Position numbers and translations under genes: made by a program
Source: Yponomeuta sedellus
Taxonomy: Eukaryota; Arthropoda; Insecta; Lepidoptera; Yponomeutidae
NCBI GenBank assembly: GCA_934045075.1
Contig: OW203724.1
Coordinates: 12,263,473-12,327,472 of the forward strand
Length of the DNA: 64,000 nucleotides
Direction of reading: 5' to 3'
The notes under the pieces: model-generated
Told to the model about the DNA's origin: nothing
What the model saw: only the letters and a program-made list of their open reading frames with translations
The model's database searches: none
In this document: positions 26,501 to 38,000 of the stretch, piece by piece
Layout: every line of letters starts with the position of its first letter
How positions within the stretch are numbered: position 1 is the first letter of the stretch

Positions 26501-29500
26501 CTTTTTCTTTTGTAGTACCGCTACTCTACACTAGATGGAACTACCACCGCGTCTGAGCTTCGAGAAGTTTTATGTAATAGGCCATAAAGTCGAATATTGA
26601 AAAACAAGTCCCAAGGTCTCTAATATGTTGCTACTCAGCCGGATTGGTTTCCGTGTTTATGTCTTTACAACATAAAAAAAGAGTAGAAGTCGTAAGTGGG
26701 CGGTGCCCGCTTGCCTTATGCCCGATTTCACCAACAATCCCTATCTTTTAAGGGACACCAATCCCTTTTTAAGGGCTACCTAACGGTAGTTTCGCTTTCA
26801 CCAACGGTAAAGCGTCACTTACGCCGCTAGGGGAACCCCTAAATTTATTCCCCTAATTAATTCAAGCGCACTTACCTTACATCATACAGTGACGAAATTA
26901 AATATTGGTTTAGGGTAAGCGTTCACAATCGCTTGTTCCCAGTCATCACCACTGGCAACGTACCCACTGGGGACAAATGAGAAAAAAATACCGTCCGTTG
27001 CCAGTGGTGACAAATGAAACATGAAAGTCTCCATTGTTGCTAGTGGTAAGGTATAAGTAGATCATCCAAATCCCTATTGTTCTCAGTGGCAACTGATAGG
27101 AAAATGAAAATCCCATTTGTTGCCAGTGGCGATCATGAAATATATGAATGTTTGATTACTTTACTACGGATTTAAATAAAGAGAAATGGGGTTCACCACC
27201 ACGTGGCACCCACTCGGTAGCGATGCTCGCCCACCTATCTGGGTGCATGCGGCTGATGTCAGCCGCATGTGGCCATGTGGCCAGCCCAACTCTACTTCAT
27301 CAATTAAATTAAAACATGTTTAATGCAAGTTGTCCACTGCATTTAAGGGGCACCTCATTTGCGTCTTGTGGGATCAATTGGGATAATCATATTGAATAAA
27401 CATACAAAGTCGCCTAAACATAAAAAAACAAGCTGCTTAAGTATGATTATGTATATGTTGTGTGGAAGTATTAATAAATCATGTCACATACAAAAAATCC
27501 TTTACACAATCACATACTACACAATACAATTCACTCACAAAATAACTTATACACACACCACAAAAGACTTTCACAAAATATACTACACACTACTCACACG
27601 CCTTAATCTAAACTACAATCTTCAGTTATTACAGAAGGCCTCAATGTATCATTATTATTTACTCAAATACAATCATGATTATAGTGAAATTTGTATTTGT
27701 TTCACAGAGTCAACAAACAGCGCCTGCAGTTTTCAAAAAATAAGTAATGGATAACGGCCTTGATAGTTTTATACAGAGTGTAGATAGTTTTCAAGTATCC
27801 CAATGATACTCGTGTGATCCCGAAAATTGTTCGCAAGTCTTGACAGGAAGTAAAAAAGAGCTAAAAATTATTACTCAAAATATCAGGAGTATTTCTTGTA
27901 ATATTCTAGGTCTACATATGCTTATACAAAGAACACAAACTCTAAATTACCCTCATTAGATAATTTTATACCTATCGCTACTACAAAAAATTGTAACCAA
28001 AACGATAGGGTCGTAGTCTATATGAACAATAACATTTATCACTTTTCATACGAACCAAATTTCCTAGATTCAAATTGTATTGTCTCAGTGATTGATTATG
28101 ATTAATGATAGTATTGCTATTATTTCCATTTATACATCACCATCTTTTGCCACCATAGACAGGTTCTTAGACTCCCTCGATACTTTATTAACTTCACTTC
28201 ATAAATTTAAAACAATCATAATCATTGGTGATAACATTGATATATCTCCGAATTCAAATGATACACGGGCTCCTATCTTGAACTCACTGCATGCCATGGA
28301 CTACTCCCGGCATATGATAAACCGACTAGAAATAATTCCTGCCTTGACCATATAATCATGAAATATAAATTAAACTCTAAAACACTATATATCTTTCTAT
28401 AATCAGCCCACATCAACCCACTGCTGGGCATAGGCCTCCTTTTTATTGCGCCATTCCTCACGGTCCTGTGCTAACCTGATCCATCTCTGGCCCGCAACCC
28501 TCACGATGTCGTCTGACCATCGTGTCGGTGGTCTGCCTACCAACCTCCTTCCCTCCCTTGGCCACCACTCCGATACTGCCCTGGTCCACCGGCCGTCTTC
28601 CCTTCTAGCCAAGTGTCCCGCCCTTTAAGTCTGTGATCCGCTCACCAACGTCTTCGACCTTGATTCTTCGACGAATTTCTACGTTGGGTACGCGGTCCAC
28701 AAGCCATATGCCCAGCATGGCACGCTCCATCGCTCTTTGTGCAACTTTTATTTTGTGCATATTTTCCTTGGTGAGCATCCATGTTTCCGCACCGTAAGTA
28801 AGTATGGGCATGGGCAGGACACATTGGTTTTCGACCTTAGTCTTAAGAGATTGTGGCAGTTTAGTCTTGAAGACGTCATCCAGTTTACCAAATGCTGTCC
28901 ATCCCAGCCGAACCCTCCTTTCAATCTCCTTTACCTGGGATTCTTGGTCAAAGGATAAACAATGACGTAATCGTTCACGACCTCTACTACGAGTATCTCA
29001 CCACCTACCTTTATAGTAGGTCTATTTGTGTAACGATTCGTCATAATATTTGTCTTAGACATATTTATCCTTAGACCCATTCTCAGGGATGACTCTTGCA
29101 ATTCTGCAAGCATCATCTGAAGATCTGAGGAGTTCTTTGCTAAGAGGATCAGATCGTCGGCGAAACGCAGGTGCGACATGTGAGTACCATTGATATTTAT
29201 GCCTTTTTGGCTCCACTCTAGTAACAAAACAAACAACATAACATTTACATACAGGCACATACATTGCTTCTGGCCCCACACTAGGATACCCTGTGTCGTG
29301 GGAACCAGAAACAACGACATCACAAACATGTAAACATCCAAGACCTGGACTTTCTTTTTTTTGTTTCCAGCCGGGATTCGAACCCGGGACCTCTTGCATG
29401 GTAGGCAGACGCGCTACCGCTACGCCACAGAGGTCGTCATTTAGTGAGTCATCGTAGTGATTTCATCATGTCCTCAAAACACTAATTATTAACATTAGTG

Positions 29501-32500
29501 TTACAGACCACAATAGAGTATGTATTGCATTAGAGCTTACACCTTGCACAGTGTTTAAAAAGTACACACACATCAAAGTAGACTACAATGCTATTGCAGA
29601 TGAAATAAAAAAACATTCTTTTGATCCTATTCTTGAATGTACCGATTGTAATGCTGCCACTAATCTTTTAATTCACTCCTTAAACAATATAATCTGCAAA
29701 AATAGTAGTGTCATAACTTTGTCTAGACGTAAAACTCCCATCAAATCGTGGATCACGCAAGGTCTCCTGCGATGTATGAAAAATAGGGATAATATACACA
29801 AGAAAACTAAAAAATATCCTGATAATGGAATTCTATCTATTACATATAAACGTTATAGAAATTTTTGTAATTTATTAAAACAAATTAAAAGACAATATGA
29901 AAAAGCTGAACTAGAAAAGGCACAAGCATTAAACAAACTTGGAAGTTATCAACAAAATTGCGCGTTTTAAGCCTCGTGAAATTCCGTCTCAAGACATTCT
30001 ATAATTGGCCAATGACCCACATGAAGCTGTAAATAAAGCCAACTTATACTTTGCGAGTGTAGGAGAAAAACTTGCTGAGGGAATTATTAAAGATTCCAAA
30101 CAAAGTTCTTGTTTTACAAATACGCCCGAAATGCAATGTCCAAATAGTAATTCGTTAGTTCTACTTAAACTGACATCTCTGAGGTTATAATGACAATAAA
30201 ATCACTTAAGAATACTGCATCATCCGGATGGGATAAATTTCATCCAAACTACTAAAGTACAATATAACTTCCCTCGCTGGCCCTATCACCCATATTTGTA
30301 ATTTGTCTATCACCTCTGGAATACTCCAGAGAGGTGATCACTGCTTTCTTTAGAGCATCAGGGAATACTCCCTGATGCTCTAAAGAAAGCAGTACTCCCT
30401 GATGCTCTAAAGAAAGCAGTGATCACCCCTCTCTATAAGTCTGGTGAAAAATCTGATCTAGGTAATGATAGACATATCTCTCTGCTCTCTACTGTTTCTA
30501 AAGTCCTTGAAAAAATTATTAACAAACAATTAATTAACTTTTTATAGTCACAAAATTTGCTTTCGTCAAATCAGTTCGGTTTCCGTAAGGGGAAATCAAC
30601 AACTGATGCAGTGGCGAAACTTACGAATACCATTATAAAGGGTCTTGACAAGGGTGACCGTTGCTTAGCCATATTTCTCGATCTTCGCAAAGCCTTCGAC
30701 ACCATTTCGATACCACTATTGTTAAATAAAATGGAACATATTGGTATTCGTGGTTTACAGCTCCCTTTTCAGGTCTATCTATCAGCAAGAAACCAACGTG
30801 TAAGGGTAAATGATACAACAAGTGAGCCACTTCCGGTAAATTATGGGGTGCCCCAAGAAGCACTTTAGGGCCGACCCTGTTTTTAATTTACCTTAACTCT
30901 CTATGTGACATTGATTTGCAAAACGGTAGCTTGATCTCCTTCGCTGACGATACCGCCCTGATTTTTCAGGGCGGTATCGTCCTCTCCTGGAATACAGTAT
31001 TTAAACAAGCACAGAGGGGTTTTGACATCGTTACAGAGTGGTTGAGTAGTAACCTACTTAGCCTAAATGTTGAGAAGACCAAATATTTAAAATTTTCTAT
31101 TGTTCCACAGACACAACCCTTAAGCCGTGAATTATCCATTAAAGCCCGTTCCAGATCTTGTACCTCAAAAACTTGTAACACAAAATGTCAAAGCCTTGAA
31201 AGAGTTGATTCTATTAGATACCTCGGAATTACAATAGACAAACACCTCTCTTTTAAAGATCATATTGTAAAATTATCTTCCAAGGTTAGAAAACTAATAT
31301 AAATTTTTAGAAACATACGGCGTGTAGCTGAACCTAAAATTATGCGTTTAATGTACCTCTCTCTTTGCCAATCTATCATAGGATATTGCATTGAAATTTG
31401 GGGTGGTGCGTCAAAGTGCCACTTAATTCTCCTTGAAAGAGCCCAAACAGCAGTCATCAAAATTTGCCACTTTCTCCCAATTCGTACGCCAACTTCTACT
31501 GTTTATCAAACAGCTAAGGTTCTCTCTGTCAGAAAATTATTCATCATGCAATGCATCCTTAGTCAGCATAAAGTACTTTGGGGAGATCAAATAGACGCAA
31601 AGATATCTTATTCACAGTTCAAAGATTCCGTACTAGCTTTGCACAAAGGTCTCAACTCTTTCTGGGAGGATTTCTTTATAATAGACTTAATAGATTGTGT
31701 GATTTTCGGGACTTGAATTCACATAATCTTAAGAAAGTCTTAGTTGACCTATTTTTAAATTATACTTACATTGAAACGGAAGATCTCTTAACAATATTAA
31801 AGTCATGCTTACAGGTTATAATTCTGTTTATGTACGCGCGCACACACACACACACACACACCCTCACACACACATACACACACACAAAGCACACAAAGTT
31901 TACGAGTACCTAAAATATTGTTAAATAAAGTTTAACACTTATTGTTTAACACTGTGTAGTTATTAAATTTCAAGAATTTAGTTATTCTCACATCTTGTTA
32001 ACCATTTCTATTTCACACGTTACAAAATTGTTTACTCATTGCTACCTGTAATACAGGATTTTTCCTAGTATGTGTATCAGAAGCATGCATCAAAAATGTA
32101 TGTAACTCTAATTAATGTCTTAATATATTGTAACATGATGTAATTTAGTTTTGTATTTGTTTTGTGTCAATAAAGATTATTATTTTTTTATAAGATTATT
32201 ATTATTATATTAAACTAGTTGACCAGCGAACTTCGTACCGCCTAAAAGTCCATTCTTTAATTTTTTTCATTTTTGTCTCCGTAAGAACCATCCTCGTACT
32301 TCAAGGAATATCGTAAAAAAATAATTAGAGAAATCGGTTCAGCTGCTCTCGAGATTTGCGCTTACAAACATTCAGCGATTAAATTTAATATTATAGATGT
32401 AGTATGCTAATCAAGTTTACTTCACGAACCTTGGTATACTGGGTCTCGGCGGCAGGGTGGGTTTCACGCTCACCACTTCGTACTCATCACTTTTTGTCAC

Positions 32501-34611
32501 AGTGGTTGCTTCCTCCAAGGCACTCATACTTTTGGTCAGCAGGTCGGCTACTTCCTCTGAAACATCACGCTTGCCATTGCCGTTTATACCCTCGTTGCCA
32601 TAGTACACTGCAAAAGCAATATGTGAAATGCAAATATAACAGCAAATTATTTATAAAAAAAAACTTTGGTCTAACATTACTCACTGCCTGTTTCTCACTA
32701 ATTATAAATCTGTTAATAAACTGGTAATAGCTATCACTTGTCCAATTTCATACAGTAAAAACCATAGAAAGCAATTCACAGAAGATTACCAGATTGTTAG
32801 TGTACAAAAAACTGAGAATTAGTAAACTTAAGAATTTAAATGTTGGGACAGACACAAAGGCTGTCATATATTACTATAGATAGAATAGCTGTTTTTTTTA
32901 ACATTGTAGTCTAGGTTAGAATGTCTACAAATATCTTTGTCTCCAAACAAAGCTAAAATGATTCACCTCACATTTGTTCTGCAGAGCCCAAGCCTTATCT
33001 ATGAAAAACAGCACAATAACTAATGGAATAAATAATAAAATACTACCTAAAATAAAGCAGCAAGCAGTAGAATTAAATTTTTACTATAAGGCATTTTCAC
33101 AAACCTATATCGGTCAATTTCGAAAAAGCCTCCATAGTGGTCTCATAGGGCCGCTGCTTGAAGTTTGACATGAGGTTCCACACCACATCAGTTGTGTTTT
33201 CTGTGAAGATGTCCAACTCAGCAAATGATCGGTTCAATGCTTGTGACTCAATATTAGGTTCAATCACCATGTAGGTGTTCCTATCATGCCGTGCCTTTGC
33301 TGTTTTAACATGGTTCTTTAGATATGCTACAAACACTTCTGCATTTCCATGTTGGAAGAAGAAAGTGGTCTGCCAAACACCAGGTTTGGTAGAGAATTGC
33401 ATCTGTTGACTATTCCGTGAGACACGAAACGACTTTAGCTCATCAATGGGTATCTTCACAATGCGTGCTCGAGCTGTCATGTAATCCGAAGTCAGATTAC
33501 CACTGAGTGTGCGTTGACGACGGCCTGAAAGTACACTGTGCTTCAACTTATGCAGACTAGCAATGTCTTAATTGTAACAAATTATCTGGACATGTAGAAA
33601 ATAATATTTGAATAGTTGTTGGATAAAATCATGCTAATAATATTTATGGGTGATTTTACTGAATAAAAATGCAACCGAAAATAATGAATACAAAATGATA
33701 CCAGGACATTATGAACATAGTTTAAAATGGTACACTTTTAATATATGTATGGTATTATTTTAGAATGCATACATACATAGAAACAACCAGGTGTGGGTAA
33801 GCAGATAATAGGGTTTACCACATGTTACAATCCTCTTTTGCTTCTCCCTCTAGCCTCACTAGTTTCAGCATGGAGGCCAGTTTCGGGTACCTACTCAAGA
33901 TAAGCATTTGTTTAAAAAATATATATTGCTACCTAAACCTACCAATGGTGTTCACAACAGCCCATTCCTGGTCTTGGGTATCAGAGTCAATGGTTATCAG
34001 ATCATTTGGCCTCCATTCAATGCACTTCATTCCACCAGGAGTCTCCACAATGCACAGCATACCAATGGAGTTGAGGTCTGCGATTGAACGCCCAAGACAA
34101 GCCTTGAGTAGCACCCCATCTTGGGTGAAGAGGTCCTGTGAATTGTAAATAAATGCCTACTAACTACTACACAAATCATGTGTTCAGTAATGCAAATGTA
34201 TGTCACTCTTGTTTATAACTTAGAACACAAGTCATAGTTAACATCATCAACACTACCGAACAATAGCCTTATTATTTTCAGTAGGTTTCGTACCTATAGG
34301 TAGGTAGGTACCTCCGCGGTCTTTGACAGTACCTATCTGTATAAAACAGTACCTAGCGTATGATAATTTTATTGATAAATAAAAAACCTTAGTACAGGCG
34401 ATACGTAACAAAACTGAAACAGCTAAGGCTTATATCTGATCGTTAAAGCATCTGATGCGGCGCGTATATACACAGGCAAGAATTAAACTGCTCCAACAAA
34501 CAATAATGATGATATGATGCAAGGTCACAAAAAACAAAGCGTAATAAAGTAAGTGAAAGAAAAACTTACCTTGTATTGGTCGGGTATATCTTCTACGGAG
34601 CTGGATGACAT
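20563..34611 (-). CDS. TBC1D15/17-type Rab GTPase-activating protein, complete (653 aa)
   Basis: Nine minus-strand exons with agreeing phases: 34611-34570 (ATG), 34135-33943, 33524-33105, 32607-32430, 25530-25434, 24601-24185, 23331-23144, 21459-21333 and 20862-20563 (TGA). The N-terminal about 240 residues (MSSSSVEDIPDQYK, then ARIVKIPIDELKSFRVSRN) fit the Rab-binding region of TBC1D15. The TBC domain runs from about residue 308 (IFRGGVAHSIRKSVWKYLL). It carries the catalytic Arg finger in VEKDVNR (about R382), the Gln finger in GYVQGMSD (about Q419), FCFRWLLVWFKREF and LWEVLWTGLP. The C terminus is acidic and Ser/Asp-rich. Such proteins speed GTP hydrolysis by Rab7-like GTPases on late endosomes and mitochondria (family knowledge). 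Human TBC1D15 is about 690 residues, so length fits. The 6.9 kb intron between exons 4 and 5 is packed with retrotransposons. Confidence 0.95.
21626..21661. repeat. Short inverted repeat
   Basis: TTTTTTAAATCCTAG-like arms face each other around a short loop, in a TBC1D15-like intron. Confidence 0.5.
21712..21945 (+). mobile_element. LINE 3' end fragment
   Basis: It contains CCCGCGGGTGTCGTAAAAGG, CGACTAAGGGATA, then AGGGGAGGGCTATGTCCAGC and AGTGGACT, and ends in a GATGACGACGATG short simple repeat. These words mark 3' ends of LINEs common in Lepidoptera (recalled, not searched). It lies in the intron between exons 8 and 7 of the TBC1D15-like gene. Confidence 0.65.
22040..22381. mobile_element. 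342-bp MITE with 29-bp inverted termini
   Basis: Left ATTCGTGTTGTAGTCACACT and right (reversed) ATTCGTGTTGTAGTCCCACT both continue TGCTTAGGA, with one mismatch. The interior is rich in GAGGAAGAGGA-like words. The overlapping 71-codon ORF is an artefact of these words. Confidence 0.8.
22630..22682 (-). mobile_element. Fragment of the second SINE family
   Basis: ATAACATTTACATACAGGCA and CATACATTCTGCTTCTG match the tail of the elements at 12921 and 29225. Only the 3' part is present. Confidence 0.65.
26085..26270 (+). pseudogene. LINE reverse-transcriptase C-terminal fragment
   Basis: The + strand reads TFQRAMERSILGVKSDRI, then CNITLHSKTK, resembling the block after the RT domain of RTE-type LINEs (QRAMER-S-ILG followed by IRN--LR-KT). 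A stop and frame change follow. It lies in the large TBC1D15-like intron. Confidence 0.6.
26935..27135 (+). repeat. Degenerate minisatellite of CAGTGG units
   Basis: TTGCCAGTGG-like words recur at about 26999, 27038, 27080 and 27119, spaced about 40 bp and followed by variants of GACAAATGAAA or GGAAAATGAAAA. A reverse copy (CACCACTGGCAACG) sits near 26945. No ORF was seen. Confidence 0.55.
28392..29220 (-). pseudogene. RTE-like LINE 3' half, truncated, nested
   Basis: Minus-strand pieces read SHLRFADDLILLAKNSSDLQ (RT catalytic FADD), then TYGAETWMLTKENMHKIKV and QRAMERAMLGI, and last GRPPTRWSDDIVRVAGQRW with AQDREEWRNKKEAYAQQW. That is the usual order at the C terminus of RTE-group LINEs. 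It ends at about 28392 with a GCCTATGCCCAGCAGTGGGT tail. It is 5'-truncated, frame-broken, and sits inside the LINE at 27740-32200. Confidence 0.8.
29225..29437 (-). mobile_element. tRNA-Gly-like SINE, nearly complete
   Basis: Read from 29437 on the minus strand: GACGACCTCTGTGGCGTAGC, A box-like GTAGCGGTAGCGCG, B box GGGTTCGAATCCCGG, then the body ending in ATGTAAATGTTATGTTGTTT. The anticodon loop position reads ACC, hence Gly-like. The body matches 12921-13096. It abuts the 5' end of the truncated RTE-like fragment. Confidence 0.85.
31839..31890 (+). repeat. (CA)n microsatellite
   Basis: A CA-rich simple repeat with a few interruptions in the 3' region of the + strand LINE relic. Confidence 0.9.
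32215..32397 (-). mobile_element. Helitron-like non-autonomous element
   Basis: On the minus strand it runs from about 32397 (TCTATAATATTAAATT) to CTAG at 32218-32215. Inside are CTGAACCGATTT and TACGAAGTTCGCTGGTCAAC. The start, end and A|T insertion context match the Helitron-like copy at 5138, but the internal sequence differs. Confidence 0.6.
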
Positions 34612-35758
34612 TTCGACTAAGTCCGGGCTCGCTAAACTGTAATTATTTGTGAAATTGCACCATTAACACGACACTTTTCTCATTTGAAAATTTTGTCAAC
34701 AAACAACTACATGCGACCATCATGCAATGAAAATTTGTGAATGAAATGAATGAAATTTGCGAATGAAATTACGAAATATGTAGTCTGTGAAGTGAACGAA
34801 ATCGCCAACGCCTCAGAATAAGGATTAAACCGTAGAGGGAGTAAATCTACGGATTAAACTCTATCTACGGATTAAACTCAGAATAAGAACTAAAGCATAG
34901 AAGGAGCGTTATAAAATGAACACCTGACACATGTTTGTCTCGTTAAATCGAAACGTCGCCACCCACGTGTTAGACAGAGAAAAATATAGTAGTGTGATGT
35001 TTTATTATTCAAAACGTACCACCCTCAATGGTCCAGTTGGTTACCTTTGGTTACCATTATGCTACTGAATTAGAGATGTTCAGAAAATCACAGCTTGTAG
35101 TATAGGAGTGGGTCGTTGCCCGATTTTTCGACGACGAAACGCAACCGTTTTTTCTGGAACGAAAACAGGTCCTCGAAACGGTCCTCGTTCGCAACTGGTT
35201 TCATTGTATGCGAACGAGCAAGGCACAGAGGACGGTCAAACGAGTGCGAACGAGACGAAATCACGAAACATCGGAAAAAATAAGTTGTTTTACACGATAT
35301 TCGACGGTATACTCATAGACATAAAGATTACTTTATTGTATCACAGATCAAAACGAACGGAACGAGCAAGGAGCCGACGACGACGTCGCAATGATCTCAT
35401 TACGTTCTAGGCTCTATTAATATAGCACTATAGGACATATCCTCGTCAAACAATCTAAGGACTGGTCTCGCGACGAACAAACGCTGGACTGCTTTAGAGT
35501 CGCTGGCACTGCTTTAGAATGAAACGTAAAACGGTCCTATCGTCGCGGAACACAAAACGGTCTTATAAAACGGTTCGTCTTTGCAACGATCACGCCTATT
35601 GTAGTAGGCTGCCAAGTACCTTCGATTTGGCAGTGTGTTAGACAACAGATGTTGGAGTGCGTCGTCTCCAAAAACCTTTGGTTTTTGGGTTGTTTTAGGA
35701 CAATCTGAAAAGGATTTCAGTGGATATTCGTAGTATGGAGTATACGTAATACATCGGA
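34612..35758. other. Region upstream of the TBC1D15-like gene, no gene
   Basis: It should contain the promoter of the minus-strand gene, but no core element can be assigned. Around 34815-34905 there are CTCAGAATAAG and CTAAAGCATAGAAGGAGC fragments shared with the foldback at 37640. Around 35110-35600 the sequence is rich in CGAACG/CGAAAC words, with possible GGTCGTTGC/GCAACGATC ends, perhaps a MITE. Confidence 0.45.
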
Positions 35759-36697
35759 ATGGCGTGTGTGATATTGGGATGTAAAACCCATTCGGGAGAA
35801 GAGAAAACAAAACCACCTTCATCAGCTTCCATCGGTAAGACTCAATTTTGTGTACTTTAGAGTGGTTTTTGGAATTGCAACATAGCTTTAATATCATTTG
35901 AGAATAGTGTTTCAAAGTAATAAATCATGAGTATAATCACTTTAAACACAGTAACAAGTTTGTTGTTTGTTTTAGGGCGATAGGGATGGGCTTTTCCACT
36001 ACCTCAGTGAAAAAGTTATCGATACTTAGTAAAGAACTTTTTAAATTTTTGATTAACTTTTGAAAGCTCGATTCAGTAACGTTCTATGAAGTTACCAATT
36101 TGATTGTTTATGATTATTGATTAATATTTTTCCTGTTTGAATCTATTCATTGCATTGATATATTTATAAAATCAGCATGATAAATTAAATATTTTTTTTA
36201 ATTTAAATAATAATTTAAATTAAATTATAAAAATAATATCAAAACCCCAAAAGGGGTTTTGATATTATTTTTATTTACAATAATTCCACCTACTTTCATA
36301 TATAGAACTTGTAATAAATAGGTTCATACATCTTATAGAAAATGAACTTGAATAGTTTTCACTGCACAGTCTACGTGTAGCAATATGATAATAATGTAGC
36401 GAACAAATCGCATCACTATTGTGAAAAAAGGTGTCCAGTACTGGATTTAATATCTACGGTTTGCTGTCAAATTAATAAAGAACTTCAAGGGTGTCGATCT
36501 GTCATAAATAAAATTAACGTTTGGACTGATTATGGCGATTTTTAATTAATAATTATTTATTTCAGGTTACATGAAGATAGCACAATGCAACAAATGTGAA
36601 TAGACGGCATGGCTTCACGGTCAAATTAGTATTGAACAAAATCACGTACGTTTGCAAAAGACATTTTAAAGAAGATGGCTTCATTTACAAGATTAGG
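35759..36697 (+). pseudogene. THAP-domain gene relic
   Basis: A first exon (35759-35834: MACVILGCKTHSGEEKTKPP, donor GGTAAGA) gives the C-x4-C start typical of THAP zinc fingers. A phase-compatible acceptor follows at 36566 (TTTCAG|GTTAC). That frame soon meets a stop, and in another frame 36640-36697 reads YVCKRHFKEDGFIYKIR, the C-x2-H end of a THAP domain. So both metal-binding halves are present but disconnected. Probably an old THAP-type transposase or host gene copy. Confidence 0.55.
36226..36274. repeat. Near-perfect palindrome
   Basis: Arms of about 23 bp read ATAATATCAAAACCCC and its complement, around a 3-4 base loop. Confidence 0.9.
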
Positions 36698-37639
36698 TTA
36701 GGACTTTATTTTTTAACAAAGACTGTTATTTAACGAGCAATAATTTCATATAAACAAATTAATTTGTGTAAGTTCTCTTATGATTTATTAGTATGTTTAT
36801 AAATAGCCAGAATTGTAATGTTTATATATCCGTACCCCCTTCCTAGTAGTACTAACCAAGACTATCGCTGGATTAGAAGGACAAACATTCAATGTTTTTT
36901 TTTATTTTTCCTATTATTTTATTTTACGTGTTCTTCTTGCTTTTTGTAATTCCCCGTGTAATTTAAAGGCACTGCCCTGGTTCCTGATACACAGGTTACC
37001 CTTCTTCAGGAACCAGGAATTTTAAACAATGTGAGTGTGACGCTGGTTGTGCAATAAATGATTTAATTAATTTCCGTAAAAACGTCTTCTAACTTTTGTC
37101 AAATAAAAAACAATCTATCACAAGTTATTGTTATACTTCTTTTTCTTTGAGCTTTGCTCTAAAATGTTGAATGCACAAAGCTCGCTATCTAGGTATGGTT
37201 AGATCGAGGAAAATTTCTTTATTGGAAATGTTTTTTTCAGCTAACCTGGGCTCAATGTCATGTTGTACATACATTCAAACTTACATTACATACCAGATTT
37301 AGCAATTACAAGTTACAATCTTAGTTAATCAAATATTATAATAATCTCACTGTGCATGTCATCGAACTCTTCCTTAATGGGTTCACCGATTTTGATGAGT
37401 TTGTGTATTTGCGACATATAGGTAAGTGAGAACAAGAATTCGGAGTGCTGAGAATTTATCGTAGGGTATGGCACACCAATGTTTGCGGCGCCAGCTAATA
37501 CCACATAATGTTAATATGGACTGCTATATTTACAGAATGTTTAGTTAAGGAATAAATAATATCGACGTTTTCGTGTTAAATGTCCCATCCTTATGGATTT
37601 CTACTTTTGTCTATGACCCCCCTATATAACTATGATTTT
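36698..37639. other. AT-rich intergenic DNA, no gene seen
   Basis: Only short ORFs without motifs. A small hairpin (TGGTTCCTGATAC/AGGAACCAGG) occurs near 36980-37015. Confidence 0.5.
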
Positions 37640-38000
37640 CTATATGCAACCTAGTACGATTGTAAAATTTCGAGTGTACAAGTTGTCCCTTTCTGGCACA
37701 AAGAATCATCGTAAGAGTAACAAGGAAAGCTATTCAATAATTTCTTTTTATTTTACGGCTCCTTCTATGCTTTAGTCCTTATTCTGAGGCCAACGCCAAG
37801 AGCTGAAATCAAGGGGTAGCAGCTCGATTTAATTGTTCTGTGAGCAGCTCAGAACAAGGACTGCATAGAAGGAGCCGTAAAATAAAAAGTGAGTAGTGAA
37901 TAGCTGTCCTTGTTCATCTTGCAATAATTCTTTGTGCCAGAAAGAGACAGCTATAGTGTACTCCGCCAAATGCAATGGGACTAGGTTGCATGTGAAAGAT
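37640..38000. mobile_element. Foldback element with arms of about 160 bp
   Basis: The two halves around a centre near 37818 are imperfect inverted copies. They share TTCTGGCACAAAGAAT, GCTATTCA, TTTTTATTTTACGGCTCCTT, CTATGC and TTCTGAG in mirrored order. The left arm is about 37640-37797, the right arm about 37838-38000. There is no transposase. Fragments of the same arm lie near 34861 and 40715. Confidence 0.75.

Larger units (their letters stand above)
27740..32200 (+). pseudogene. Decayed Jockey/CR1-group LINE, interrupted
   Basis: Broken + strand pieces follow LINE order. The endonuclease region is at about 27850-28350 (ELKIITQNIRSISCN, then SLDTLLTSLHKFKTIIIIGD). A linker is at 29551-29970. 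RT motifs follow at 30557-30860 (NQFGFRKGKSTTDAVAKL, AIFLDLRKAFDTISIP, PVNYGVPQ) and 30916-31300 (SFADDTALIF, WLSSNLLSLNVEKTKYL). The RT C terminus lies up to about 31700. A (CA)n stretch and AATAAAG precede the tail near 32190. Stops, frameshifts and two hairpin duplications disable it. A minus-strand LINE plus SINE (28392-29437) is inserted in it. The clade is tentative. Confidence 0.8.

Noticed and set aside
27359..27754. 131-codon + strand ORF as a gene
   Set aside because: Low-complexity His/Thr/Tyr-rich translation of an ACACA-rich stretch just before a LINE relic, with no motif.
29366..29437. tRNA-Gly gene on the minus strand
   Set aside because: It is followed by the SINE body shared with 12921-13096 and inserted in LINE DNA.
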